21,867 nt of DNA from Candidatus Bathyarchaeota archaeon (GCA_005884605.1 VBBE01000026.1:1-21867), one strand, 5' to 3'; positions 1 through 8,848 are shown, counted from the stretch's first letter. The notes: generated from the letters alone by a model not told the origin. Program-made: numbers and translations.

Positions 1-449
1 AGATTCTGGTAGAAGCCGGAATCCTACCAGGCGCAGTTCTCCGGAACAGTGGCCTTAGATTCGTCTGCAAGTGGACACGTCTCCGAATAGAATCCACCAA
101 GACGCCGTTCACAAGAGGGGCGAGTAAGGGGCAGATTCTCCGGATCCCAATCGCCCACAACGAAGGCCGGTACTATCTCGATAAGGACCAGCTTGATGAA
201 CTAGAGAGGAACGAGCAAATAGTTCTGCGATATGTCGACGAGAACGATATTCCGACCGTTGATTCAAACCCTAACGGATCCTTGGATAACATAGCCGGAA
301 TTTGTGACAAGAAAGGAAACGTGATGGGACTCATGCCCCATCCTGAAAGGGCCTCGCTCCCAATTCTTTCTCCATCTAATCATCCGGAGGGAAGAGTCAT
401 CTTTGATTCAATGGCTGAGACCCTCGAACCTTCTCTTGGAGGAAAATAG
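1..449 (+). CDS. purQ: PurQ, glutaminase subunit of FGAM synthase (5'-truncated by window edge)
   Basis: PurQ is the class I glutamine amidotransferase that supplies ammonia to PurL for FGAR to FGAM conversion. The frame is open from base 3 to the TAG at 447-449, leaving about 148 C-terminal residues. Family landmarks include LPGAVLRNSGLRFVCKW, the IPIAHNEGRYY segment, a NPNGS-dNIAGI block and GLMPHPERA, which carries the second and third members of the Cys-His-Glu triad. The nucleophilic Cys lies upstream of the window. The gene heads the visible purine operon, and the next start (TTG 450) abuts its stop. In this pathway type PurS would be expected just upstream. Identification is secure; only the length is unknown. 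Confidence 0.95.
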   Translation, partial: ILVEAGILPGAVLRNSGLRFVCKWTRLRIESTKTPFTRGASKGQILRIPIAHNEGRYYLDKDQLDELERNEQIVLRYVDENDIPTVDSNPNGSLDNIAGICDKKGNVMGLMPHPERASLPILSPSNHPEGRVIFDSMAETLEPSLGGK

Positions 450-656
450 TTGCCCCAGCAACCTCGCTCAATTCGCCGTCTGGCTCTAGGCATATTCTCC
501 ATCGCGCTCGGCATCGTCTCACTCATCGCCTTCTTCTCCATCACGTACATCGCAGGCATCGGTTTTCTCGGCGGCTTCTACGGCTTCATATTGATAGCGC
601 TTGGCGTAGGCTTGATCCTTCCGAAAAAGGAGCGCAAGAACGAGGAGATTCAATAA
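450..656 (+). CDS. Small two-helix membrane protein between purQ and purL
   Basis: This 68-residue protein has a basic N-terminus (PRSIRR) and two hydrophobic segments at about residues 11-34 and 37-58. It ends in a charged tail (KKERKNEEIQ), so both ends probably face the cytoplasm. It starts with TTG directly after the purQ stop, with GGAGGA at 438-443 as a well-spaced ribosome binding site, so translation looks real and coupled. I do not recognise a family. Its position between two subunits of one enzyme complex is odd; a link to purine synthesis would be guilt by association only. Confidence 0.7.
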   Translation: MPQQPRSIRRLALGIFSIALGIVSLIAFFSITYIAGIGFLGGFYGFILIALGVGLILPKKERKNEEIQ

Positions 657-659
657 GAC

Positions 660-863
660 TTGGCAGAATCATCTACCCCCAAAAAGAGGCCAGATCCGCG
701 CGCAACTGCTCTTGTAGCAGGAATTTTTGCCAGAGTTGTGGCCGGGCTCATCGTCTATGTCTTCGCAGGGCTCATCGGGTTTATCGTCGCGTTCATCATA
801 GGAGTAATCACAGGTTCGCGCGCAACTCTCCTTGTTCGTAGAACACGAGAACAACCGCCATGA
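660..863 (+). CDS. Second small two-helix membrane protein upstream of purL
   Basis: A 67-residue protein with a polar, lysine/arginine-rich N-terminus (SSTPKKRPDPRA), two closely spaced hydrophobic stretches at about residues 17-33 and 35-52, and a basic tail (RRTREQPP). It starts with TTG three bases after the previous stop. Its TGA overlaps the purL ATG in an ATGA junction, which supports its being translated as part of the operon. Reading frame -2 here also contains an open frame, but that lacks the junction logic and has no family features. The family is not recognised. The two neighbouring small proteins are similar in size and topology but not clearly similar in sequence. Confidence 0.65.
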   Translation: MAESSTPKKRPDPRATALVAGIFARVVAGLIVYVFAGLIGFIVAFIIGVITGSRATLLVRRTREQPP

Positions 864-3800
864 CTCGGCCTATCATCGAGGAGCCTCTCAGCTTGACCCT
901 AGTTGAAGTTCAGAAGCGCAATCTCACCGATGAAGAGGTCCAATACGCGATCCAGACGCTCCAACGGGAGCCCAACGAAGTTGAGTGGGCAATGCTCGAA
1001 GCACAATGGTCGGAGCACTGCAGCTACAAATCCAGCAAACCACTCCTCAAACAACTCCCCAGCAAAGGACCCAGAGTTCTAGTCGGACCCGGCTTCGACG
1101 CCGGCGTCATCGACATCGGCGACGGCTGGGTCGTAACCTTCCACATCGAATCACACAACCACCCTAGCGCCATCGACCCGTACGGTGGAGCCGCCACAGG
1201 CGTAGGCGGTGTCGTCCGCGACATCCTAAGCCTAGGGACCCGTCCTATCGCTCTCCTAGATCCACTCAGGTTCGGATCAATCGAGAGTCTTCACACCCGC
1301 TGGCTCTTCGACAACGTCGTTAGGGGAATAGCAGACTACGGCAACTGTGTCTCTGGAAAAGACCTTGTTTATTTCACGAATGACGACGATTTTCACATAA
1401 GCGATTTTGAGAGTTTCTTCAACGAATATCAGAAGAATGGAAAATGCTCGCTCGAATTCTCAGATAATCACACGGTCATTCTAAAGCCCAAAATTGAACT
1501 GCAGGTTCTTTCTTTCGATTTCGGAAGCAAACGCGCCACCTTTCACAAGGTCAACAGAATTTACAGAAAGCTTGCACCGAAACTACTCACTGTTCATACG
1601 AACCTAGGCCGCATTGTATCGGTAACACCAGAGCATCCAATGTTCGTGGCCAGCAATGACGGCATCATAACGGTCAAGCAAGCCTCAGACATAAGGATTG
1701 GAGATAGAATCCCTCTTCTGTGCGACTATCCAGATCAAGACGATCTTCCCAACGGTTACGAAATCGATCTGATCAAAGAACTTACCAGCAGAGATCAAGA
1801 TGCCCAGGTGAGGATAAGACCTGCTAAGACGAGTCTCCGCCTTGTTAGAAATCAGATCTTACCGGTGTTGCGGAAAGCAGGGGTGCCATCATGGCAGTGG
1901 TGTCATTACTTCAAGAAAAAGGGTGGAAGCCATCTTCCGCTAGACTTGTTCTTGAAGCTCGAACACTTGGACCCCAAAACTCCTTTGCAAAGAGACAAGG
2001 TTTTGTTGCACTCAGGTACCGGTAGGGTCAACCCGATCCCTGCGATCATACGAGTCGATTCTCACTTTGCAAGACTCGTCGGCTATTTTCTATCCGAAGG
2101 TTGTAGATATGACGACAAAGTAGCGAATACCTCAAGGCTAATCTGGACCTTCAGGAAAGAGGAGGTCGATTATATCGATGACGTCTGCTCGATACTATCC
2201 CAGATAGGTATTCGATACTCGAAGCGAGAAAACTCACCTAACACGGTTCAAGTAAGGGTTTCCTCAGCCATCCTCGGTTTCGTTTTCCGAGAAGTACTAA
2301 GGTGTGGAAAAGATTCCTACTCGATGCAGATTCCTGCCCTGTTCTATCGGGTTAATCGGACCCTACTATTTGAGTTGCTGAAGGGAATAATTAGGGGGGA
2401 CGGCTCTCTTAGATCTGATTCCTCAAACTCGATTAGTATCAGGTACGCAACAACCAGTCGTTTACTGTTTCAACAGGTCCTACTATTGCTACACTCCATG
2501 GGTTATGTAGCCTCTTCGAGATCAACTTGGACGCAGAAATCAACTGTGCCAATCTATGAGCTCGAAGTTTACGACATGGGGCAGGTTCGATCGCTTGCAA
2601 ACATGTTCTTCCCTAGACTCCGCTCAAAGGCCGAGACCAGATTGGAAGAGTACAAGTTCCCTAAATCGGCAAGGTCACGATTCAAGCGTCATGAAAATTT
2701 CGCATCGGTGAAGGTCAAAAAGGTCGAGGAGGTCAACGGTGAGTTTCCGGTTTACAATTTGGAGGTAGACGGCACCCATAATTACGTCACGACCGGAGGA
2801 ATAATCACCCACAACTGCATCGGCGTTCCGACAGTCGGCGGAGAGGTGGAGTTCGACCCGTCCTTCGAGCGAAACTGTCTCGTTGATGTCGCGTGCGTCG
2901 GTCTCGGACGAAAGGACAAGCTCGTCCTCGGCGAAGCCCGGAACCCAGGTGACCTCGTCTACCTTGTCGGGGGACGGACAGGACGAGACGGCATTCGTGG
3001 AGCAAGCTTCGCCAGCAAGACACTCACAAACAAGTCTGACACGGAGCGATCCGCCGTCCAAGTCCCGGATCCCTTCACAAAGAAGCTCATCATCGAAGCG
3101 ATACTGGAGGCCGTAGAGGCGAATCTCGTTCAGGGAATGAAGGATCTCGGCGGGGGGGGCCTAACCTGCGGACTATCAGAGATCGCGGCGAAAGCTGGAA
3201 CAGGGATAGAGATTGATCTGGACAAGATCCAAACACGCGAGCCCAACATGCAACCCTCAGAAATTATGATATCCGAATCACAAGAACGAATGATCCTCCT
3301 AGTCCGAGAAAAAGACGAGAGAAGACTCGTCAGTATCCTTGAGAAATGGGAACTAGGCTACGCGAAAATCGGACAGGTCACCAAGGACGGTCTCCTAATT
3401 ATCCGGCGAGGAAGCGAGATTGTGGCCAAGGCACCAGCCACATTCGTCGCTGAAGCACCACTCGCACCCAGATCATCAAAGCGCCCCCTGTATCTCGACG
3501 CGCTCGCAGAGGTACCTGAGCCGGCCATGCCTAAAGACCTCGGTCAAACTCTACTCGAACTACTCTCTAGTTCGAACATTGCGAGCAAGGAGTGGATCTA
3601 TCGCCAATTTGATCACGAGGTTGGCATCCGAACCATCATCAAACCGGGACAAGCCGACTCCGCACTTTTACGTCTCCCAAACAAGCGTTCCCTCGCTCTC
3701 ACCATCGGCGGCAACAGCAAACAATGCTACGTGGACCCTTACTGGGGAACCGTGGGAGCTGTCTCGGAAGCATTCTGCAGTCTAGTCGCTGCAGGCGCGG

Positions 3801-4579
3801 AACCCGTTGCCGTCGTCGATCATCTGCAGTTTGGAGACCCTGGGAATCCTGAGGTCTACTGGACCTTCAAGGAAGCTATTCGAGCAATTTCCAACTATCT
3901 CAAAGCTGTCGGGGTTCCGTGTGTCGGTGGTAAAGTCAGCTTCTACAACGAAGACTCGATGAATCGCAAGGCGATTAAGCCCTCGCCAGTCATCGCCGCC
4001 TTGGGACTGGTAGAACCCAAGACCCCAAAGATACTGCAAGCCTTCAGAGAGGAGGAGGACGACCTCATCATCGTCGGCAACACCTCTGATGAAGTGGGCG
4101 GGAGCGAATATTACGAACTCATACACAAGCTCACAGGCGGCAAGGTCCCAAAGGTCAACTTGAAGAAAGAGAAGATCCTCTTCCGATCTCTGTTGAGGAA
4201 CCTGAGAAGCGGCCGAGTAGAAAGTGCCCACGATATCTCGAAAGGCGGATTAGCCGTTGCCTTGGCCGAGATGTCTGTTCAAGGCCGCAAGGGCGTAACC
4301 GTTGATCTCGATAGGGTACCTAACAAGACCAGCAGAGTGGACAACTTGCTATTCTCAGAATCAAGATCACGATTTGTACTTGAAACAAGACCCAAAAACA
4401 CGGCCATAATCCTCGGCTCGTTCAAACGGCTCGGGATACACGCCGCAAAGGTCGGAACGGTAACGGACAACGGGATCGAGTTCCTCTCGAACGGACAACC
4501 GATCATCACAATTCCCCTCGCTGAAGCTTCAAGGGCCTGGTCCGAAACAATCCCGCGGGCAATGGAGGCGACGCTATGA
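860..4579 (+). CDS. purL: PurL, FGAM synthase large subunit, interrupted by an intein
   Basis: PurL is the ATP-dependent synthetase converting FGAR to FGAM with ammonia from PurQ. The 1239-residue precursor carries a 490-residue intein (residues 163-652). The spliced product would be 749 residues, the normal size of small PurL, which works with PurS and PurQ. Before the intein are EAQWSEHCSYKSSK, FHIESHNHPSAIDPYGGAATG and DPLRFG. After it come the split GIADYGN / CIGVPTVGGE loop, KDLGGGGLTCGLSE, a second ATP-site half (AFCSLVAAGAEPVAVVDHLQFG) and AHDISKGGLAVALAE. All are standard for the family. The start ATG overlaps the preceding stop (ATGA), and the stop overlaps the purF ATG (ATGA at 4576-4579). 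Activity must depend on protein splicing, because the insertion breaks a highly conserved glycine-rich loop. Confidence 0.97.
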   Translation: MTRPIIEEPLSLTLVEVQKRNLTDEEVQYAIQTLQREPNEVEWAMLEAQWSEHCSYKSSKPLLKQLPSKGPRVLVGPGFDAGVIDIGDGWVVTFHIESHNHPSAIDPYGGAATGVGGVVRDILSLGTRPIALLDPLRFGSIESLHTRWLFDNVVRGIADYGNCVSGKDLVYFTNDDDFHISDFESFFNEYQKNGKCSLEFSDNHTVILKPKIELQVLSFDFGSKRATFHKVNRIYRKLAPKLLTVHTNLGRIVSVTPEHPMFVASNDGIITVKQASDIRIGDRIPLLCDYPDQDDLPNGYEIDLIKELTSRDQDAQVRIRPAKTSLRLVRNQILPVLRKAGVPSWQWCHYFKKKGGSHLPLDLFLKLEHLDPKTPLQRDKVLLHSGTGRVNPIPAIIRVDSHFARLVGYFLSEGCRYDDKVANTSRLIWTFRKEEVDYIDDVCSILSQIGIRYSKRENSPNTVQVRVSSAILGFVFREVLRCGKDSYSMQIPALFYRVNRTLLFELLKGIIRGDGSLRSDSSNSISIRYATTSRLLFQQVLLLLHSMGYVASSRSTWTQKSTVPIYELEVYDMGQVRSLANMFFPRLRSKAETRLEEYKFPKSARSRFKRHENFASVKVKKVEEVNGEFPVYNLEVDGTHNYVTTGGIITHNCIGVPTVGGEVEFDPSFERNCLVDVACVGLGRKDKLVLGEARNPGDLVYLVGGRTGRDGIRGASFASKTLTNKSDTERSAVQVPDPFTKKLIIEAILEAVEANLVQGMKDLGGGGLTCGLSEIAAKAGTGIEIDLDKIQTREPNMQPSEIMISESQERMILLVREKDERRLVSILEKWELGYAKIGQVTKDGLLIIRRGSEIVAKAPATFVAEAPLAPRSSKRPLYLDALAEVPEPAMPKDLGQTLLELLSSSNIASKEWIYRQFDHEVGIRTIIKPGQADSALLRLPNKRSLALTIGGNSKQCYVDPYWGTVGAVSEAFCSLVAAGAEPVAVVDHLQFGDPGNPEVYWTFKEAIRAISNYLKAVGVPCVGGKVSFYNEDSMNRKAIKPSPVIAALGLVEPKTPKILQAFREEEDDLIIVGNTSDEVGGSEYYELIHKLTGGKVPKVNLKKEKILFRSLLRNLRSGRVESAHDISKGGLAVALAEMSVQGRKGVTVDLDRVPNKTSRVDNLLFSESRSRFVLETRPKNTAIILGSFKRLGIHAAKVGTVTDNGIEFLSNGQPIITIPLAEASRAWSETIPRAMEATL
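1346..2815 (+). mobile_element. Intein with LAGLIDADG homing endonuclease in PurL
   Basis: The in-frame insertion begins at Cys163 (TGT 1346-1348) and ends His651-Asn652, with Cys653 (TGC 2816-2818) as the +1 nucleophile. Hint-domain blocks are visible: block A CVSGKDLVYF, block B with VTPEH (Thr256, His259), block F VYNLEVDGTHNYV and block G GGIITHN. Two LAGLIDADG helices occur, LVGYFLSEG (406-414, acid Glu413) and LLKGIIRGDG (506-515, acid Asp514). Their spacing of about 100 residues is typical of an intact endonuclease. The stretch 275-400 between block B and the first helix is long and may hold a DNA-recognition module. The insert looks visibly more A+T-rich than the flanking extein, consistent with transfer. 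Splicing and homing competence are inferred from intact motifs. Confidence 0.95.
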
Positions 4580-6006
4580 AAGAGCACTGCGGCGTCCTAG
4601 CCATTTACTCTATGCAGAACCGGCCTGTTGCCGAGCGTATCGTCAAGGGACTCGCGGCCTTACAGCACCGTGGCCAAGAGTCATGGGGCATAGCCGTACC
4701 CGGCGAGCCAGTCCTCAAGGGCCTAGGTCTAATCGGCCAGGGTGCAGATGCTAGTGCGAAGAAGATTCTCAGCTTCACCAGCAATCGTGGAATAGGACAT
4801 GTACGCTACTCGACCCGTGGACGGACGACTCTGGAGAACGCGCATCCGCTTGACATTCGTGGCGAATTCGCTATCGCTCAGAACGGAACTATTGCGAACA
4901 CGGAGGATCTGGAGCCTATGGTCCAGAGGGAATTTCCGATCCTAGGCTCGACAACTGACACGAAGCTTGCTGGTTACCGTCTCCTCCAACACTACCGTGG
5001 CGACCAGGATTGGACCCGTGCGTTTCACAAGCTGAGCAAAGAGGTGAGCGGCTCCTACAGCTTCGTCATGATAACCCATGATGGCGAGGTTCTGGCGGCT
5101 AGGGATGAAGCGGGCTACAGACCGCTCTGTCTCGGATACGATCCTGAAACAGACACCCATATCGTTGCGAGCGAGAGTTGCGCCTTGACAGCGCTCCAAG
5201 CCGACTTTGTCCGGGACATTCAGCCCGGTGAGCTAGTCAGCCTGACCAAAGACGGTCTCAGAATAACAAGGTTCGCAGAGGCGTCACGCCACTATCATTG
5301 CCCGTTCGAGTACACCTACTTCGGTCATCCTAGCAGCAAGATTGACGATCACTACGTCTACGACGCGCGACGAAAGCTCGGCAGAGTCCTCGCCCGAAAA
5401 TATCCGTTCAAAGCCGATGTTGTCATTCCCGTCCCCGACTCCGCGAGGCCCGCAGCCCTCGGCTATTCCGAGGAGAGCGGCATACCCATGGAAGAGGGCT
5501 TGATGAAAGACCGCTATCGCAGAAAGGGAAGCCTCCGTAGCTTCATCGAGCCCACAGCCAAGAGCCGGGAAGAGATCGTTCGCGAGATCATCACCATCAA
5601 ACCCGTCATCGACGGCAAAGACGTCATCGTGGTCGATGACAGCATCGTCCGCGGAACCAGTAGCAGAAACATCGTCCAATCCCTCCGAGACGCAGGAGCA
5701 AAGAAGGTCTACATGGTCGTCACCTTCCCACCCATCCGCCACCCATGCTACATGGGGATCGACTTCCCGACAAGGGAAGAATTGCTCGCGAACAAGGCAG
5801 ACGGTGAAACGCTCAACATCGATGAGCTCAACAGGAAGGTCGCCCGTGAAATCGGTGTTGACGGCCTCGGCTACAACGACATCAACGGTCTAAGCGAGGG
5901 AATAGGCCTTGGCAAGGACGAGATGTGTTTCGCCTGCGTCACAGGAGAATACCTCGGTCTGAAGAAGGACCCTGTGCTTCGGACACGGGAAGAAATGAAG
6001 GCTTAG
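4576..6006 (+). CDS. purF: PurF, amidophosphoribosyltransferase (glutaminase-competent copy)
   Basis: PurF makes phosphoribosylamine from PRPP and glutamine, the first committed step. The 476-residue protein starts MKEHCGV, so a short leader would be removed to expose Cys5 as the N-terminal nucleophile. Glutaminase residues are complete: QHRGQES, GHVRYST (Arg77), QNGTIAN (Asn103-Gly104) and STTDTK (Asp128). The PRPP loop VIVVDDSIVRG lies at 350-360. Cys242, Cys391, Cys451 and Cys454 match the [4Fe-4S] ligand pattern of the Bacillus-type enzyme. The flexible PRTase loop reads KDRYRRKGSLRSFIEP, a variant of the usual KNRY-x-x-RTFI-x-P. Translation is coupled to purL by an ATGA overlap. A divergent paralogue follows 8 bp downstream. 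Confidence 0.97.
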   Translation: MKEHCGVLAIYSMQNRPVAERIVKGLAALQHRGQESWGIAVPGEPVLKGLGLIGQGADASAKKILSFTSNRGIGHVRYSTRGRTTLENAHPLDIRGEFAIAQNGTIANTEDLEPMVQREFPILGSTTDTKLAGYRLLQHYRGDQDWTRAFHKLSKEVSGSYSFVMITHDGEVLAARDEAGYRPLCLGYDPETDTHIVASESCALTALQADFVRDIQPGELVSLTKDGLRITRFAEASRHYHCPFEYTYFGHPSSKIDDHYVYDARRKLGRVLARKYPFKADVVIPVPDSARPAALGYSEESGIPMEEGLMKDRYRRKGSLRSFIEPTAKSREEIVREIITIKPVIDGKDVIVVDDSIVRGTSSRNIVQSLRDAGAKKVYMVVTFPPIRHPCYMGIDFPTREELLANKADGETLNIDELNRKVAREIGVDGLGYNDINGLSEGIGLGKDEMCFACVTGEYLGLKKDPVLRTREEMKA

Positions 6007-6014
6007 CCCCAACA

Positions 6015-7316
6015 ATGCCAGGGCTAGTCGGCTTCTACGCGTTCGGCGAAGGACGAGAAAACTGGGACGCACCCCACTTCATCCACTACGGACTCAGCGC
6101 CCTCCAAGGACGGGGGCAAGAATCCGTCAGCCTAGCAGCAATCGGACCAGCAGGCACTCTACACACTCTCGGAGGAAAAGGCGGCGTCGAGGAATTCTTC
6201 CGCAATAACAAGACAAGCATTCCAAAAGGCTTCATCGGAATCGGGCAAACATCCTCCTACACTGATGACCATCTAGTCCACGTCAAAGCGCCCTACGAGC
6301 TTGTTCTCGCACTTGACGGCAAGACAGACCTCCACGAAGAACGTGGTGAAGCCAGCAAGCTCTTCGCCCGACAACTCTCACAACTCCTCCACAGCGAGAA
6401 GGAACCACTCAAGGCAACTTCGATGCTCATCAACAAGATAGGAGGCGGATACTCCTTCGTCGCCCTCACCCACAAACAAGAACTCATCAGCGGAAGAAAC
6501 CCGCAGGGCGTAAAACCGCTGGAAACAGGGAGCGTTGGCTTCGACATTGCTGCCGCCGCATCCGAGACCTGTGCCCTCGACGTGATGGGCATAGACCACA
6601 CCGGACCTGTAGAGACGGGAGAAGTCATCATGTTCACTCCCGAAGATATCCGTGGGAATGCCCCTGCAGCTGACGCCGGCAACTTCTGCAGCTATGAATA
6701 CGTCTACCTCGCAAGACTTGACAGCAAAGTCAACACTCTCCCGGTAGCCAGGGTCCGAAACAGCATTGGCAGGGAATTAGCTAAAGCTCACCCGGCGAAG
6801 GCTGACGTGGCAGTCGGCGTGCCGGAGACTGCGCTCCCTATTGCCAACGGATACTGTCAAGAGTCCGGTCTTCCACAGGAACTTGGCTTCGTGCGGACTG
6901 GAGAAAACATTCGTGCTGCCCTTGAGCCAACACAAAGAGAACGCCTCGTAGGGGTCCAGCTAAAGCTCAATCCTGTAAAGAGCGCGATCGAGGGCAAGGA
7001 CGTTGTACTGGTAGACGATAGTGTCGTCAGAGGAAACACTCTACGAAACACGGTTCTCAATCTGAAGCGCAACGGAGCACATCAAGTTCATGTCCGCATT
7101 GGAAGCCCATCACTCGTCTCGCCATGTCCCTACGGAGTCGAGATCCCCCCGAGAGACGAACTGATCTCCAGCGGCCTAGACGAAAGAGAGCTCGCGGATC
7201 ATGTCGGGGCTGACAGCATATCATTCATGACCGTTGAAGAACTCCAGCACGCCATCGGCCTCCCGAGACAAAATCTTTGCATGCGCTGCTTCGAGAACGG
7301 AGGCGCGACACGATGA
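6015..7316 (+). CDS. PurF-like paralogue with inactivated glutaminase domain
   Basis: A 433-residue full-length PurF homologue. The PRPP motif VVLVDDSVVRG (330-340) and the four Fe-S-type cysteines (Cys225, Cys371, Cys422, Cys425) are kept. The glutaminase site is lost: the nucleophile position reads MPGLVGF (Pro2 instead of Cys), QHRGQES is QGRGQES, GHVRYST is GQTSSYT (no Arg), the NG oxyanion pair is Asp101-Gly102, and the Asp in TDTK is Ala113. The PRTase flexible loop is also changed (FVRTGENIRAALEP). The ATG at 6015 is chosen because it places residue 1 exactly where PurF homologues start; an upstream start at 5925 would overlap purF. Its TGA overlaps purD (ATGA). Possible roles, all inferred: ammonia-dependent enzyme, partner or regulator of PurF, or a different PRPP reaction. 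Confidence 0.9.
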   Translation: MPGLVGFYAFGEGRENWDAPHFIHYGLSALQGRGQESVSLAAIGPAGTLHTLGGKGGVEEFFRNNKTSIPKGFIGIGQTSSYTDDHLVHVKAPYELVLALDGKTDLHEERGEASKLFARQLSQLLHSEKEPLKATSMLINKIGGGYSFVALTHKQELISGRNPQGVKPLETGSVGFDIAAAASETCALDVMGIDHTGPVETGEVIMFTPEDIRGNAPAADAGNFCSYEYVYLARLDSKVNTLPVARVRNSIGRELAKAHPAKADVAVGVPETALPIANGYCQESGLPQELGFVRTGENIRAALEPTQRERLVGVQLKLNPVKSAIEGKDVVLVDDSVVRGNTLRNTVLNLKRNGAHQVHVRIGSPSLVSPCPYGVEIPPRDELISSGLDERELADHVGADSISFMTVEELQHAIGLPRQNLCMRCFENGGATR

Positions 7317-8848
7317 GAATAATGGGTGTAGGCGGAGGGGCTCGCGAACACGCGATTGCATGGAAGCTAAGTCTCAGCGATCACAAACCGGAGATCTTCT
7401 GGATCGCTGAAAACCGGAACCCGGGAATCCACAAGATCTGCAAAGACAACCAGGGAGAACTTCGTATCGGCAGAACTACTGACCCAAAGACGATTGTAAG
7501 ATCCGCACGGGGCTGGGGAGTTGATATGGTGGTCGTGGGACCTGAGGAGCCTGGTTTTCACGGCATACCAGATGTGCTTGAGAAAGAGGGCATCCAATGT
7601 ATCGGCGCTAGCCGAGAACTCTCGATCATAGAACGTTCGAAAGCAGACCTCAGGCGTCTACAGTGGGAGAATAATCTCCCGGGCAAGCTTCTCTTTCGAA
7701 CCTTCAAGAACGCGCGAGAAGCCTCAGACTATATCCGGAAAAACATCGACACGCAACCATGGCTGCAGAACATCGTCATCAAGCCAGCTCGTCAATCCGG
7801 GGGAAAGGGCGTCAAGCTGATCGAAGATCGTCTAGCCTATCTTCACGACGATAAGGAGTGTTTCAAAGAAGCCTACTTCGATTCTCTCCAGACAAACATG
7901 GCCACATACTCTGACATCGAGGACAAGATTCTGGTCGAGGAGAAGGCCTGGGGTCCCGAGTATTCTCTCCAATGCTTCACGGACGGCAAAACTGTTCTAG
8001 GCACCCCTCTCGTCCAGGACAACAAGAGCGCTCACGAATTCGACAGCGGACCAGAGACCGGCGGCATGGGTAGCATCTCCGGACCCGACCTAGCCCTCCC
8101 ATTCATCACCCGGGACGAGTATGACAGGTCGCTCAAGATCGTCGAAGGAATCGTCGAGGCTATCCAGAAGAAAACCGGCAAACCCTACCGCGGCATGGTT
8201 GGCGGGCAGATGATGCTTACGGAAAACGAGGGACCGACAATTATCGAAATGTACTCTCGACTTGGCGATCCCGAAGCTCTCAACATACTCGCTATGCTCA
8301 AGACAGACATCATCGACATCCTCCAAGCTATCGTCGAAAGGCGACTGTCAAAGCTGAAGCTCGAATTTGCCAATGAGGATGCGGTGGTCGTGAAAGTCGT
8401 CTCTCCGAACGGCTATCCCGAAAAGAAGGAAAAGGCCAAGGGTCACCCGGTCCAGGTCTTCGAGACAAACATCAAACGGAATGGCTGCTACCTGTTCTGG
8501 GGGAGCGCTGACCTCCAAGATAACGGCCAAGTGGTCACAGGGGGTTCTCGTCTGCTCGCGTTGATGGCGATGGATCACACTTTTCCTCCGGCAAGCGCGC
8601 GGATCGAGAAGACCATGTCTAGCGCTCAGCTAACGGACGGGTGGGGACTCTATCATAGGAGCGACATAGGATCGGAACAACTTCTCGCAAAAAGACGGGA
8701 CTCAGCGGAACGAGTCCGTCGGCTCTACCAATACCGGGAGGAACACGGGAGTCTTGGAAGAAGAATGGAATGGATCCCAAGAGTCGGCAGGGTCGATCCT
8801 TCACAACTCTTGCTGAAAGAGATGCATGGACCCGAAAGGCCTAGCTGA
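7313..8848 (+). CDS. purD: PurD, phosphoribosylamine-glycine ligase
   Basis: PurD joins glycine to phosphoribosylamine with ATP, giving GAR. The 511-residue protein begins MRIMGVGGGAREHAIAWKL, whose GGGAREHA is the family signature. The start at ATG 7313 is fixed by the ATGA overlap with the preceding gene; a longer frame from 7277 would add 12 residues with no homology. ATP-grasp features include VIKPARQSGGKGVKLI, the EEKAWGPEYSLQ segment, GPETGGMGS and EMYSRLGDPEALN with the metal-binding acid. It is longer than typical bacterial PurD (about 420-430), with extra material around residues 165-205 and a C-terminal tail rich in Arg/Glu, resembling archaeal forms. The unstable substrate it uses is made by the product of purF just upstream. 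Confidence 0.95.
   Translation: MRIMGVGGGAREHAIAWKLSLSDHKPEIFWIAENRNPGIHKICKDNQGELRIGRTTDPKTIVRSARGWGVDMVVVGPEEPGFHGIPDVLEKEGIQCIGASRELSIIERSKADLRRLQWENNLPGKLLFRTFKNAREASDYIRKNIDTQPWLQNIVIKPARQSGGKGVKLIEDRLAYLHDDKECFKEAYFDSLQTNMATYSDIEDKILVEEKAWGPEYSLQCFTDGKTVLGTPLVQDNKSAHEFDSGPETGGMGSISGPDLALPFITRDEYDRSLKIVEGIVEAIQKKTGKPYRGMVGGQMMLTENEGPTIIEMYSRLGDPEALNILAMLKTDIIDILQAIVERRLSKLKLEFANEDAVVVKVVSPNGYPEKKEKAKGHPVQVFETNIKRNGCYLFWGSADLQDNGQVVTGGSRLLALMAMDHTFPPASARIEKTMSSAQLTDGWGLYHRSDIGSEQLLAKRRDSAERVRRLYQYREEHGSLGRRMEWIPRVGRVDPSQLLLKEMHGPERPS

Noticed and set aside
2675..3061. Antisense ORFs inside purL and other purine genes
   Set aside because: They are in shadow frames of strongly conserved coding sequence and show no motifs or junction signals.
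5925..6014. Upstream 30-codon extension of the PurF-like gene
   Set aside because: It overlaps purF, shows no PurF homology, and ATG 6015 gives an N-terminus that aligns exactly with PurF residue 1.
6015..7316. Possibility that the glutaminase changes in the PurF paralogue are sequencing errors
   Set aside because: Several independent codon changes at separate sites, an uninterrupted frame and normal junctions on both sides argue against it.
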